Of a DNA stretch of 64,000 nt, positions 38,857-48,096 are shown piece after piece. This DNA is from Cyanobacteriota bacterium (GTDB lineage: Bacteria > Cyanobacteriota > Cyanobacteriia > CACIAM-69d). The position numbers and the translations under genes were made by a program. Every line of letters begins with the position of its first letter. Positions within the stretch are counted from its first letter, which is position 1. The notes beneath the pieces are model-generated. The model was given only the letters and a program-made list of their open reading frames with translations, was not told the DNA's origin and did not search any database. Location: the NCBI GenBank assembly GCA_022402445.1, contig JAKRSF010000004.1, positions 443,876 to 507,875 of the forward strand, given 5' to 3'.

Positions 38857-39315
38857 ATGGCTAAACGAGTGCAATTGGTCCTCTCCGAAGATGTCGTCAA
38901 GCTTGGCAAGAGCGGCGACATGGTGGAAGTGGCACCGGGCTATGCCCGCAATTATTTGATTCCCCGGGGCCTGGGCCTGCGGGTGACCCCCGGCATCCTC
39001 AAGCAGGTGGAACGCCGCCGCGAAGCGGAACGCCAGCGCAAATTGGAAGAAAAACAAACCGCCGAGGCCCAAAAGACCGCGATCGCCACCATCGGCCTGC
39101 TGCGGATCGCCAAGCCCGTCGGCGAAGGGGAAGCCATCTTCGGCACCGTCACCAACCGCGAAGTGGCCGACGTGCTCAAGAGCTTCGCCGGGATCGATGT
39201 GGATCACCGCAACATCGAACTGCCGGAAATCAACCACCTGGGCAAATTTGAAGCCCAAGTGAAACTGCACCCGGAAGTGGCCGCCACGGTCAGCCTAGAG
39301 GTGGTGGCCGAATAG
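38857..39315 (+). CDS. rplI: Ribosomal protein bL9
   Basis: bL9 binds domain V of 23S rRNA at the foot of the L1 stalk. The 152-residue protein shows the N-terminal rRNA-binding domain ([36 protein letters not shown]), the long central helix with [14 protein letters not shown], and the C-terminal domain. ATG 38857 gives MAKRVQLV, as in relatives. dnaB follows in the same direction 149 bp later, an arrangement (rplI-dnaB) common in bacteria. Confidence 0.97.
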   Translation: MAKRVQLVLSEDVVKLGKSGDMVEVAPGYARNYLIPRGLGLRVTPGILKQVERRREAERQRKLEEKQTAEAQKTAIATIGLLRIAKPVGEGEAIFGTVTNREVADVLKSFAGIDVDHRNIELPEINHLGKFEAQVKLHPEVAATVSLEVVAE

Positions 39316-39464
39316 GTCGCCCCAGCGGTTCCCGAAGGGGTCCCGTTCGGTTCCACCGAGGTTCCAGTCCGGTCGCTCCGGTGGGGCCTTCCCCGCGCCC
39401 CCGTTTGGCCCCGTCGCCTCCGGGGGCGCGTTCCGTTTATTGTCCTGCGTCAACGGGGTAAGCC

Positions 39465-42400
39465 ATGGCCGCGCAACCCAGCTTCGAGACCTACAGCGAC
39501 CTGCTGCCCCCCCAGAATATCGATGCGGAAGAGTCGATCCTGGGGGGGATTTTGTTGGATGCGGAGGCGATCGGTCGGGTGGCGGATCTGATCACCCCCG
39601 AGGCGTTCTATCTCGGTGCCCACCGCCATATTTTTGAGGCGATGCTAGATCTCAGTCGGCGCGGTAATCCGACGGATCTGGTGACGGTGACGGCGTGGCT
39701 CCGCGATCGCGACCTGCTCGACAAGATTGGCGGCCCCCAGAAGCTCACGGAACTGCTCGATCGCACCGTCAGCGCCGTCAATATTGATCGCTACGCCGCC
39801 CTGGTGGCCGAAAAGCACGTGCGCCGCAAACTCATTGCCGTCGGCGGTGACATTGCCCAACTGGCCTTTGATAACCGTCAAGACCTGGGGCAACTGCTGG
39901 ACACGGCGGAACAGAAACTCTTTGGCGTCACCCAATCGGACATTAAGCAGGATCTTGTTTCCACGGAAGAAATCCTAGCGGAAACGTTTCTAGAGCTAGA
40001 AAGCCGCAGTATGGACGATTCTGTCCCCGGTCTCACCTGCGGCTTCTATGACCTCGACACCATGACCCAGGGCTTCCAGCGATCGGATCTGGTGATTGTG
40101 GCGGGGCGTCCGAGTATGGGCAAGTGCCTGAGCGCCGACGCCCAGATTCTGCTAGCCGACGGCAGCCTCCAAACCATTGGCGACATCTACCGCCAGAAAA
40201 ATGCCACCCTGCTCACCCTGGGCCAGGACTGGCGATTTCGCCTCACCCAGCCCAGCACCTACGTGGATGACGGCATCAAACCCGTTTTCAAGGTCAAAAC
40301 CCGCACCGGACGCGAAATTGAAACCACCCTCACCCACCCTTTCCTAACCATTCAAGGCTGGATGCCCCTGGCGGAATTGCCGGTGGGCACCAAAATCGCC
40401 GTGCCTCGGGTGCTGCCGGTTTTTGGAGATGAACGTCTTCCGGAACATCAGGTCAAACTGTTGGCCTATCTCATTGGGGACGGCTGCCTAACAGGAACCT
40501 CGCCGCAGTTTACTAATGAAAATCCCCAAATTCAGGAGGAGTTCACCGCCGCCGCCCTGCAATGTTCAGCGATTCAGATTTGCGAAGAACAGGGCATCTG
40601 GGATCAATCGGACCATCAAAAAACGATTCCATCGGCAATCTTTCGACTTAAAAAGCCACTGTTAGCCCTCTTTCTCAATCGCCTCTTTGCTACGGATGGT
40701 TGGGCCACGGTCTTGGCAATCGGTCAGGCCCAGCTTGGCTTTGCCTCCGTGAGTGAAACCCTGGCCCGTCAAGTTCAGCACTTACTGCTGCGGTTTGGCA
40801 TTGTATCCCAGCTTAAGGCCCGCGCAATTAAGTATCAGGGGGGGCGTCGCGCGGCTTGGCAGATTGATATTACCGATGCCCGATCCATAAAAACCTTCAG
40901 CCAGGACATTGGTATCTTTGGCAAAGAAGCGGCCCTAGCTAAGGTCGAAGCGACCCTAGAAAATCGTCGCTACCAGACTAATCGAGATCTCATTCCGGTC
41001 GAAATTTGGGACCGACTTCATATCGCCAAGGGGACTGAATCTTGGGTTTCGCTGGCAAATCGGGCCGGATTCCAAAACACGAGCAATATCCATGCGGGAA
41101 CACGGGCCCTTAGTCGCGATCGCGGGCTTGCCCTAGCCACCGCCCTAGGGGATCTAGAGCTTCAGCAGATAGCCACCAGCGAAGTCTATTGGGATGAAAT
41201 TGTCGCCATTGAACCCCAGGGACCGAAGCAGGTCTACGATCTAACCATTCCCGAGACCCATAATTTTGTCGCCAACGATATCTGCGTTCATAACACCAGT
41301 TTTGTGCTCAATATCGCCCGCAATTTGGCGGCAATCAATGGCCTACCGGTGGCGACCTTTAGCTTGGAAATGTCGAAGGAGCAGTTGGTCTATCGATTGC
41401 TGTCGAGTGAGGCGCAGATCGAGACGGGGCGACTGCGATCGGGTCGCATTAGTGAGAACGAGTGGGCGCAGATCGGGACGGCCATTAATACCCTGTCGAA
41501 TCTCAAAATCTTCATTGACGACACGCCCAACATTACGGTCAATGAAATGCGCTCAAAATGTCGGCGACTCCAGGCGGAATCGGGCGGCGCGCTGGGGATG
41601 GTGATCCTCGATTACCTGCAATTGATGGAGGGGGGCGGCGATAACCGGGTCCAGGAACTGTCGAAAATTACGCGATCGCTCAAGGGCCTCGCGAGGGAAT
41701 TAAATGTGCCCGTGTTGGCCCTATCCCAGTTGAGCCGTGGGGTTGAATCGAGAACTGACAAACGTCCGGTCATGTCAGACCTGCGGGAGTGCGTAACCGG
41801 CGACACCCTGGTGTGTCTGGCCGATGGTAGACGTGTGCCCATTGCTGAGTTGGTGGGGCAAACCCCAACGGTCATCAGCATGAACGCCAAGGGTAAATTG
41901 ATCTCGGCTCCGGCTGAGGTGGTTTGGGAAGTGGGAACCAAACCCATTTATGAACTCAGCACCGCGAGCGGGCGAAAAATTAAAGCTACGGAAAAACATC
42001 GCATTTATACCCTAGACGGCTGGCGATCGCTAGCATCCTTAGCAGTAGGGCATCGTATTGCCGTTGCTAACCACATCCCCCAACTGCAACCCGCCGCAGA
42101 TCCTTGGCCAGAAGCTCATATTGTGCTTTTGGCTCACCTCATTGGCGATGGCAGCTACATTCCCCATCAGCCGCTGCGCTACACGACCGCATCGGAGGAG
42201 AATTCAGCCATTGTGACCTGGGCCGCAGAAACCTTTGGCTGCACCGTCAATCGACATGCGGGTAGAGGCAATTGGCATCAGCTTGTGATTTCAGGAAATG
42301 GTAACCGTTGGCACCCCGCTGGAGTCGGCTTATGGTTGCGGCAGTTGGGGATTTTTGGTCAGCGCTCAGCCCATAAACACGTTCCCCCTGGGGTGTTTCA

Positions 42401-43259
42401 ACTGCCCAAGCATCAAATTGCTCTGTTCCTACAGCATCTTTGGGCAACGGATGGTTGCATCAGCAGCTATCACCACCCCAACGGCAAAAGCTACAAGGCC
42501 AGTATCTTTTTCTCGACGGTGAGTGAAGCCCTAGCTAGGGATGTGGCCGCTTTATTGTTGCGCCTCGGCATCCACAGCACCCTGAAATGGACGTCGGGCC
42601 AGTGCTACACCGTCCAGATCTACGGCAAAACCCATCAGTTAAGTTTTCTGGAACAGGTGGGAGCTTTTGGCCCCAGGGTAGGACCAGCCGCCATTGCTAA
42701 GGCGGAGTTGTTGCAACGGGGACCGGCTAATCCTAATCGAGACACGATTCCGATTGAGGTCTTTGATCGCGTTAAGGCTGCCATGAAGACCCAGGGCATT
42801 TCCCAACGTCGCATGGCTGAGTTACGCGGCACGTCTTTTGGTGGATCGTCCCATTTCAAATTTGCCCCCAGCCGTGAGGTTTTGCGAAGCTATGCCGAAG
42901 TTCTCCAGAGTGCAGAATTAACAGATCTGATCAATTCGGATTTGTTTTGGGATGAAGTTGTTGCCATCGAGCCTGCGGGGGAGGCTCCGGTCTATGATTT
43001 GACTGTGCCTGGGCCTGCATCCTGGTTGGCGGATGGGTTGATTTCCCATAATTCTGGGTCTATCGAACAGGATGCAGATTTGATTGTGATGCTGTATCGG
43101 GAGGAATACTACAATCCTGATACGCCCGATCGCGGCATTTCCGAAGTGTTGATTAAGAAGCATCGAAATGGCCCGACGGGTACGGTCAAATTATTGTTTG
43201 AGCCGCAATATACCCGCTTCCGTAATTTGGCGGGTGGCCAAGGACGATCCGAATATTAA
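39465..43259 (+). CDS. dnaB: Replicative DNA helicase DnaB with two inteins
   Basis: DnaB is the ring-shaped helicase that opens DNA at the replication fork. The open frame encodes 1264 residues, but two inteins (221-610 and 776-1196) interrupt it, leaving about 453 residues of normal DnaB. The N-terminal domain has [15 protein letters not shown]; the ATPase P-loop reads GRPSMGK before the first intein and [12 protein letters not shown] after it, and Walker B is [10 protein letters not shown]. The second intein sits between DLRE and SGSIEQDAD. Splicing is required for function. The exteins are GC-rich like the genome, the inteins less so. Confidence 0.97.
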   Translation: MAAQPSFETYSDLLPPQNIDAEESILGGILLDAEAIGRVADLITPEAFYLGAHRHIFEAMLDLSRRGNPTDLVTVTAWLRDRDLLDKIGGPQKLTELLDRTVSAVNIDRYAALVAEKHVRRKLIAVGGDIAQLAFDNRQDLGQLLDTAEQKLFGVTQSDIKQDLVSTEEILAETFLELESRSMDDSVPGLTCGFYDLDTMTQGFQRSDLVIVAGRPSMGKCLSADAQILLADGSLQTIGDIYRQKNATLLTLGQDWRFRLTQPSTYVDDGIKPVFKVKTRTGREIETTLTHPFLTIQGWMPLAELPVGTKIAVPRVLPVFGDERLPEHQVKLLAYLIGDGCLTGTSPQFTNENPQIQEEFTAAALQCSAIQICEEQGIWDQSDHQKTIPSAIFRLKKPLLALFLNRLFATDGWATVLAIGQAQLGFASVSETLARQVQHLLLRFGIVSQLKARAIKYQGGRRAAWQIDITDARSIKTFSQDIGIFGKEAALAKVEATLENRRYQTNRDLIPVEIWDRLHIAKGTESWVSLANRAGFQNTSNIHAGTRALSRDRGLALATALGDLELQQIATSEVYWDEIVAIEPQGPKQVYDLTIPETHNFVANDICVHNTSFVLNIARNLAAINGLPVATFSLEMSKEQLVYRLLSSEAQIETGRLRSGRISENEWAQIGTAINTLSNLKIFIDDTPNITVNEMRSKCRRLQAESGGALGMVILDYLQLMEGGGDNRVQELSKITRSLKGLARELNVPVLALSQLSRGVESRTDKRPVMSDLRECVTGDTLVCLADGRRVPIAELVGQTPTVISMNAKGKLISAPAEVVWEVGTKPIYELSTASGRKIKATEKHRIYTLDGWRSLASLAVGHRIAVANHIPQLQPAADPWPEAHIVLLAHLIGDGSYIPHQPLRYTTASEENSAIVTWAAETFGCTVNRHAGRGNWHQLVISGNGNRWHPAGVGLWLRQLGIFGQRSAHKHVPPGVFQLPKHQIALFLQHLWATDGCISSYHHPNGKSYKASIFFSTVSEALARDVAALLLRLGIHSTLKWTSGQCYTVQIYGKTHQLSFLEQVGAFGPRVGPAAIAKAELLQRGPANPNRDTIPIEVFDRVKAAMKTQGISQRRMAELRGTSFGGSSHFKFAPSREVLRSYAEVLQSAELTDLINSDLFWDEVVAIEPAGEAPVYDLTVPGPASWLADGLISHNSGSIEQDADLIVMLYREEYYNPDTPDRGISEVLIKKHRNGPTGTVKLLFEPQYTRFRNLAGGQGRSEY
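40125..41294 (+). other. DnaB intein 1 (P-loop site)
   Basis: The 390-residue element starts at Cys221 ([14 protein letters not shown]) and ends with VHN610, followed by extein Thr in TSFVL. It interrupts the Walker A motif after GRPSMGK, known as the DnaB-a site. Splicing blocks are visible: the N-terminal block with [15 protein letters not shown] (block B, THPF) and the C-terminal block [30 protein letters not shown]-type homing endonuclease lies between them, with [11 protein letters not shown] and [10 protein letters not shown] as the two repeats. GC content and HIP1 density fall below those of the exteins. Confidence 0.95.
41790..43052 (+). other. DnaB intein 2 (DLRE-SGSIEQD site)
   Basis: The 421-residue element starts at Cys776 ([15 protein letters not shown]) and ends SHN1196, followed by extein Ser. 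The site matches the well-known DnaB-b position of Synechocystis and other cyanobacteria. Block B has [13 protein letters not shown], and the C-terminal block reads [20 protein letters not shown]. An endonuclease domain with [11 protein letters not shown] and [11 protein letters not shown] is present, and an extra helix-turn-helix-like part ([16 protein letters not shown]) near the end may help DNA binding. Both catalytic-looking Asp residues remain, so homing may still work. Confidence 0.95.
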
Positions 43260-43340
43260 AGCTTGAAGATAGGCTGGGAAAGTTAGCAGAAACTAGCAAA
43301 AGATTAGAAAAATCAGCGCAATGTTTAGGTGTCAAATTCC

Positions 43341-43691
43341 ATGAAAACCTACGATCGCATCTACGCCGTCGTGCGACAAATCCCCCAGGGGCAGGTGGCG
43401 ACCTATGGGCAGGTGGCGGAATTGGCGGGGCTACCCGGTCGGGCGCGGCTGGTGGGCTATGCCCTGTTTCGGGTGGCGGAACCGCTGGATTCGGATATTC
43501 CCTGGCAGCGGGTGGTGAATGCCAAGGGGGAGGTGTCGGAATCGCCCTTTCGCAATGGGTCGGACTATCTCCAGCGATCGCTGCTCGAACAGGAAGGGGT
43601 TGCCTTTGATGGGCGCGATCGCATCGACCTGAAGCGTTACCGCTGGTGCCCGCCCCTGGAAACTTGGGGACAAACCCCTGGGTTATGCTGA
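43341..43691 (+). CDS. Alkyltransferase-like protein (MGMT fold)
   Basis: The 116-residue product has the MGMT-type winged DNA-binding domain (MKTYDRIYAVVRQIPQGQVATYGQVAELAG), but where the methyltransferase has PCHRV it reads PWQRVV with Trp55. This Cys-to-Trp change defines the ATL family, which binds O6-alkylguanine and flags it for nucleotide excision repair without removing the alkyl group. It follows the dnaB stop by 81 AT-rich bases. ATG 43341 is used over a GTG four codons upstream. Confidence 0.9.
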   Translation: MKTYDRIYAVVRQIPQGQVATYGQVAELAGLPGRARLVGYALFRVAEPLDSDIPWQRVVNAKGEVSESPFRNGSDYLQRSLLEQEGVAFDGRDRIDLKRYRWCPPLETWGQTPGLC

Positions 43692-43725
43692 TGGGCGTTG
43701 GCGGTGGGGAGAACTCAAAAGGCCC

Positions 43726-46323
43726 ATGGCGACTGATGCGGAGCGTCTAGGGGAGGGGCTCGCGGCCCTGAAACGGGGTCAATACGACCGGGCGATCGCG
43801 GTGCTGGAGCCGCTGGTGAAGACGCTGCCAGAGACGACGGCGGACGGCATCCGGGCGCGCATGGCTTTGGTGACGGCCTACGGCAAGGGCGATCGCGCGG
43901 CGGCGGCCCTGAATTTGTGTAAAACCCTGGCGAATCATTCCAATGGCAAGGTGCAGCGCTGGGTGCAGGACCAGTTGCCCCACCTGGAGCGGCGGGTTGC
44001 GGCCCAGCGATCGCGCCAATCTTTAGAGGGTTCAGAAGATCCAGAGGCGGGGGTTGGGGACGCGGGTTTTGTGCCCCTCGATGGCCCGGACAACGAACCG
44101 GCCAGCCAAGCTGTCGTTCAGGCGGACTCGGGCTTCGGTGATGCGGGGTTTGTGCCCCTGGATGGGGATGAGCCGTCGGAAGCGCCAGAAATCATCGTGC
44201 CGGGGCCGATCGCGCCGCCGCCGTCCGCCCGCCCCACGAAACGATCCCCCAACCGCCCCCCGATTCAAACGACCCCGAAGACCCGAAACGTCCCTAGGGC
44301 CAAAGGTAAACCGCCAGAACCTCAGGATCCTCCGTCCGGGGAGCCGCGCGATCGCGTCGAAGTCGCCCTGCCCGCCCCGGTGGCCGCCGCCATGGCCGCC
44401 CAAGCCCAGGAAGCGATCGCTGCCCCAGACGCCGACACCCCAGATGCCCCCTACGAGCCCCAATGGACCGCCCCGCCGCCCCCAAAACTGCCGGGACGCC
44501 TGCCGCCGGACGGCCTCGAACACCGTCTCTGGCAACTGCTCACCCTCGCCGCGATCGCCTGGTCCTGGCGCGCCGCCCTAGACTTCCATTTGGATGGCTA
44601 CAACCAACTGATCGGCCTGATCCAATCCCTGCTGATCTGGTTCCCCTACAGCGACCTGCTCGATCGCCTCTACTTTGAACGCTACGCCCTCGATCTGGCC
44701 CCCTGGCTCCTGGGGGCGATCGCAATCACCCTCGTCACCCAGCCCTGGCTTGGGGACGTGCTATTGCAGCGATTCTTGGGCGGAAAACCCCTGAAATTTG
44801 GGGACTTTATTAAACAGCACCCCGCCGCCGCCCGCCTGCTCCAGCGCCAGTGCCGCCAACTGAAGATGCCCGTGCCCCACCTGCGGCTGATTCCCACCGA
44901 TGCGCCCCTTGCTCTCACCTACGGCACCCTCCGCCGCACCGCCCGCATCGCCCTGAGCACCGGCGTGATCGCCGCGATCAACGACGACGAACTGGCGGCC
45001 CTGTGCGCCCTGCAACTGGCCCGCATCCAGCGCTACGACGCCCCCATCCTCGCGGGCGGCACCCTGCTGCTGCTGCTGCCCTACGGCCTCCATTGGCGAC
45101 TGGCCCCCCTGGTGGAGCGGTGGTCCCTGGCCCCGTCGCGGCTGACGGCGGCGATCGCGGCCAACTGGACCTACGGCTGGTTCCGGATTCTCACCCTGCC
45201 CCTGCTCTGGCTCACCCGCCGGGGCCAGCACCTCGACGATCAGCGGGCGGCGGTTTTCTGCGGCGATCCCAATGCCGTCGCCCGTGTTTTGGTCAAATTC
45301 GCGATCGCCACCGCCGACCATCTCCACCAGCGGCAGCACCTGGGCGGCCCCCTCGAAGCCCTGGCCCTGCTCCAGCCCCTGCCCCCGCGCGCCGCCGTCC
45401 CCTTCGGTAGCCTCTGGCCCCACAGCCCCCTCGAACCGGTCCTGGCCTGGGGCATCGTGCAGCCCTACCGCCACTGGCTCACCCTCAACCAAAGCCACCC
45501 GCCCCTGGGCGATCGCCTAGAGCGCCTCAGCACCCTCGCCCAGCGCTGGCGCACCGATCCCCAATGGGACTGGAGCGAAGGCAACCGCCATGCCCTCCTG
45601 CGCCGCCAGTTCCACCAGGGGCCAACCCCCCGCCCCAGCAGCCTCGCCCCCACCCTCTGGCTCCAGAGCGCCCCCTACCTCGGGGCTATCCTCGGGGCGA
45701 TCGCCAGCACCATTCTCTGGAGCGTCGGCGGCGTCGGGCGGGTGTTTGCGGCGCGGGCCACCGGCTGGATGTATGGCGACCTGTCCCTCACCATCGGTCT
45801 GGCGGCCATCGGCGCGGGCCTGGGGCTGATGGTCCGCATCAATCCCTTCTTCCCCGAGATGCGCGCCCTGGGGGGGGGAACCGTCGGCGATCGCGATGCC
45901 CCCCTCGCCAGCACCCTCGTCAACCCCTACGCCCTGCCCATCAATAGCCAACCCCTGCGGCTCGAAGGGCGACTCCTGGGGCGCAAAGGTTTTCATAATG
46001 GCTGGTGGCAAGACCTCTGGCTGCAAACCCCCACCGGCACCTTGCCCCTCCACCTGACCCATCGCTTTGGCCCCCTGGCGATCGCCTGGCGACAGTACCG
46101 CCACCCCCTCAACCCCAGCGGCCAAACCGTCACCGTCACGGGCTGGATCCGGCGCGGCGCAACCCCCTGGATGGATGTGGATAGCCTCACGATCGCCCCC
46201 CGCCGCCGCAGCGCGATCGCCCCCCCGAGCCTCACCCCCCCCGACGCCCAGCCCCTCTGGAACACCGCGATCGCGATCGCCCTCTGCCTCTACGGCATCC
46301 ACCTCCTCTACACCGGCCTCTAG
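43726..46323 (+). CDS. TPR protein with M48-like domain lacking the HExxH motif
   Basis: The 865-residue protein begins with a TPR-like helical repeat (RLGEGLAALKRGQYDRAIAVLEPLVK). A Pro-rich linker with two copies of GDAGFVPLDG follows, then several membrane helices and a region like the M48 peptidase domain of cyanobacteria. In M48 enzymes the zinc motif is HExxH; here the matching stretch DDELAALCALQLARIQRYD has L429, Q430 and R433 at those three positions, so it cannot bind zinc normally. More membrane helices and a C-terminal beta-rich part (TVTVTGWIRRGATPW) follow. I infer a non-catalytic membrane scaffold or chaperone. Confidence 0.82.
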   Translation: MATDAERLGEGLAALKRGQYDRAIAVLEPLVKTLPETTADGIRARMALVTAYGKGDRAAAALNLCKTLANHSNGKVQRWVQDQLPHLERRVAAQRSRQSLEGSEDPEAGVGDAGFVPLDGPDNEPASQAVVQADSGFGDAGFVPLDGDEPSEAPEIIVPGPIAPPPSARPTKRSPNRPPIQTTPKTRNVPRAKGKPPEPQDPPSGEPRDRVEVALPAPVAAAMAAQAQEAIAAPDADTPDAPYEPQWTAPPPPKLPGRLPPDGLEHRLWQLLTLAAIAWSWRAALDFHLDGYNQLIGLIQSLLIWFPYSDLLDRLYFERYALDLAPWLLGAIAITLVTQPWLGDVLLQRFLGGKPLKFGDFIKQHPAAARLLQRQCRQLKMPVPHLRLIPTDAPLALTYGTLRRTARIALSTGVIAAINDDELAALCALQLARIQRYDAPILAGGTLLLLLPYGLHWRLAPLVERWSLAPSRLTAAIAANWTYGWFRILTLPLLWLTRRGQHLDDQRAAVFCGDPNAVARVLVKFAIATADHLHQRQHLGGPLEALALLQPLPPRAAVPFGSLWPHSPLEPVLAWGIVQPYRHWLTLNQSHPPLGDRLERLSTLAQRWRTDPQWDWSEGNRHALLRRQFHQGPTPRPSSLAPTLWLQSAPYLGAILGAIASTILWSVGGVGRVFAARATGWMYGDLSLTIGLAAIGAGLGLMVRINPFFPEMRALGGGTVGDRDAPLASTLVNPYALPINSQPLRLEGRLLGRKGFHNGWWQDLWLQTPTGTLPLHLTHRFGPLAIAWRQYRHPLNPSGQTVTVTGWIRRGATPWMDVDSLTIAPRRRSAIAPPSLTPPDAQPLWNTAIAIALCLYGIHLLYTGL

Positions 46324-46504
46324 CCGCGATCGCCCCCGCCCCTAACCCCCAATTTGCCAGGGTCAACACTTTACGTTACATTTCTTCACAGGAGCCCATT
46401 CCGCCCGGCCGGACCCGCAACCTCCCGAGCCTCGGCAACGAACCGGCTAGGGAATTGCATCCGCGCTCGGACTTGATTGGTATTCTCCCAACACAGCAAG
46501 CACG

Positions 46505-46531
46505 GCCAGCCGCCCCAACGGCTGGCTTTCT
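46505..46531 (+). terminator. Candidate hairpin terminator
   Basis: GCCAGCCG (46505-46512) pairs with CGGCTGGC (46519-46526), loop CCCCAA, followed by TTTCT. The T-run is short, so strength is uncertain. It is about 180 bases past the M48-like gene. Confidence 0.5.
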
Positions 46532-46596
46532 GGACCTTTTTCCCGGCCCTTGCCCTTGGCCCGAGTCAGCCATCCTGGCCCGCCGCCTTCCCCCCT

Positions 46597-46812
46597 TCAT
46601 CCCCTAGACCGCGCGGGTAATCGGGTCAAGAAATGCACAGTTTGAACAGATTGGTTAAATTTTTGACCCAAGGCCGTGATAGCGTATTGCATGGTTTTGG
46701 CTGCATAAGCCCTTGGGGCCAACGCTTCGATGCCATAACCCGCATCATTAGACACCTGTTCGACGCTAGCTGCCCAATCCCTTGGCCTGTTTTGCGATTC
46801 TTGGCTGCTCAC
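46597..46812 (-). CDS. Possible small soluble protein (71 aa)
   Basis: From a GTG at 46812 with an AGGGAAAG ribosome site, the frame encodes 71 residues, including WAASVEQVSNDAGYGIEALA and YAITALGQKFNQSVQTVHFL. The sequence has normal composition and helical periodicity but belongs to no family I recognise. The opposite strand is also open for 112 codons, so chance cannot be excluded. Confidence 0.42.
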   Translation of the reverse strand: MSSQESQNRPRDWAASVEQVSNDAGYGIEALAPRAYAAKTMQYAITALGQKFNQSVQTVHFLTRLPARSRG

Positions 46813-46985
46813 GGTTGCTTTCCCTTAGGTTTGTTCCCCGATTCAAGGCAGCGGATGCAATTAGCTTTTGCCTTCAGCGGACGCGATAGGACCGGTTCGT
46901 GGGGTGTGACACCGCCGCAGTTGGGGCCTGCACCTGACGGGTCTTCCAAAGTTTTAGAGTATCGATTGTGAGAGGTCTATAGATT

Positions 46986-47489
46986 ATGTCCGTGCGCCTA
47001 TATGTGGGTAATTTGCCCAAGGAAATCGAGCGGGAAGAGTTGGAAGCGGCCTTTGTGGAGATGGCGAGCGATCTGACTTCGACGAAGTTGGTGACCGATC
47101 GCAAGACGGGCAAGTGCCGTGGGTTCGCCTTTGTGACGGTGGAAACCGATGAGTTGGCGGATCAGTTCATTGAGAAGTTCAACGGCCTGGAGCTGAAGGA
47201 AACGTCCCTGAAGATCGAAAAGGCTATGCCCCGTAAGCGGGAAGAGGGGGAAGGTTCCGGGGGCGCTGGTGGTGCGGGCGCGCGTGGTGGTGGCTCTCGC
47301 GGGGGCGATCGCGATCGCGGTCGGGGTGGCGATCGCGGCGGGGCCAACCGGGGCGGTGGCCGTCGCGGGGGCGGCGGTGCGGTGACCATTACGGACAGCG
47401 CGGCCTCGGCCCAGCCGGATCCCCGGTGGGCGGGCGAACTGGAGAAGCTGAAGGCCCTGTTGGCGTCCCAAACGTCGGCGGGTTCCTAG
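46986..47489 (+). CDS. rbp: RRM-type RNA-binding protein with Gly/Arg-rich tail
   Basis: The 167-residue protein has one RNA-recognition motif, with RNP2 LYVGNL at residue 5 and RNP1 KCRGFAFVTV at about 43. A long Gly/Arg/Asp tail follows (GGDRDRGRGGDRGGANRGG) and a short helix ends the protein. Cyanobacterial Rbp proteins of this kind bind RNA; some are cold-induced, and some help target photosynthetic mRNAs to the membrane. The tail is encoded by stacked HIP1 sites, each giving Asp-Arg. ATG 46986 follows AGATT with a weak ribosome site. Confidence 0.95.
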   Translation: MSVRLYVGNLPKEIEREELEAAFVEMASDLTSTKLVTDRKTGKCRGFAFVTVETDELADQFIEKFNGLELKETSLKIEKAMPRKREEGEGSGGAGGAGARGGGSRGGDRDRGRGGDRGGANRGGGRRGGGGAVTITDSAASAQPDPRWAGELEKLKALLASQTSAGS

Positions 47490-47555
47490 GCATTGGCCCA
47501 GGGGGCTGCTCCCATCCAATGGGTCTGTAATTGCCCCCTGCCCAGAAGATAAGGG

Positions 47556-47574
47556 AAGGGATTTAAGCCCCTTG
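47556..47574 (-). repeat. Interspersed repeat, copy C (core only)
   Basis: On the minus strand it reads CAAGGGGCTTAAATCCCTT with GTGGGG before it, matching the core and flank of copies A and B but with one arm altered. It lies about 70 bases after the rbp stop. Confidence 0.55.
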
Positions 47575-47633
47575 CCCCACCGCGATCAGTGCCTTAATTC
47601 GGTGCGAGAAGATAGGGTCTTGGTACCCCCTAA

Positions 47634-47668
47634 AAAAGCCCCTGGCCGGTTCGGTTTCAGGGGCTTTT
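47634..47668. terminator. Bidirectional Rho-independent terminator
   Basis: AAAAGCCCCTG (47634-47644) pairs perfectly with CAGGGGCTTTT (47658-47668), loop 13 bases. T-runs flank both sides. It sits between rbp (plus) and the small gene at 47709 (minus). Confidence 0.88.
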
Positions 47669-47708
47669 GGGTGTGTTGGTTGGGTGTGTTTGGGGGCGGC
47701 GGCCGGTG

Positions 47709-47882
47709 CTAGAGCAGGCCCACGCGATCGCACAGGAGGGCGACGGCGGCGGAAAAGCCCGTGATGCCGAGGGCGATCCAGGGGCTTTGGCCGAGGGCGA
47801 CGGCAAAGGAGGCGGCGACCCCAGCTCCGACGGCGGCGGCGATGGCTCCCGAGAGGAGGTCTTTATTCTGGCGATCGTACAT
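47709..47882 (-). CDS. Small two-helix membrane protein (57 aa)
   Basis: From ATG 47882 the frame encodes 57 residues, MYDRQNKDLLSGAIAAAVGA onward, with two hydrophobic segments (SGAIAAAVGAGVAASFAVAL and WIALGITGFSAAVALL) separated by GQSP and ending CDRVGLL. A short turn and Gly/Ala packing suggest a helical hairpin. Codon use is like the neighbours, and a terminator stands 41 bp after its stop. I cannot name the family; it looks like the small cyanobacterial membrane proteins of unknown role. Confidence 0.72.
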   Translation of the reverse strand: MYDRQNKDLLSGAIAAAVGAGVAASFAVALGQSPWIALGITGFSAAVALLCDRVGLL

Positions 47883-48096
47883 GGGAAAACCTCGCGGTTT
47901 TGTTAAAGGGTGGGGGAACGGGAAGGATTTAGAAACGGGGTCTAAAAAGGGTAGAAAATCTAAAGGAAATCAATGGATCGGCGGAACAATCTCGCGTTCG
48001 GGGCCGCCGTGATCGCTAAGCTATCATTGGCCTGCGGGCCTGTCCCCCCTGGGAGGATGGGCTGCAATTAAGCTTTAGGTTCGGTTAAATTTCTTG

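Larger units (their letters stand above)
46324..46985. other. Gene-poor region between the M48-like gene and rbp
   Basis: In 662 bases the only candidate gene is a small minus-strand frame (46597-46812). A hairpin with a short T-run lies at 46505-46531. The AT-rich start (ACACTTTACGTTACATTTCTTC, 46366-46387) and the hairpin could bracket a small RNA of about 150 bases on the plus strand. The last 150 bases probably hold the rbp promoter and leader. Both ideas are inferences from position only. Confidence 0.5.

Noticed and set aside
47667-47906. 79-codon plus-strand frame over the small gene at 47709
   Set aside because: Gly/Asp-rich shadow; the minus strand gives a two-helix membrane protein with a nearby terminator.
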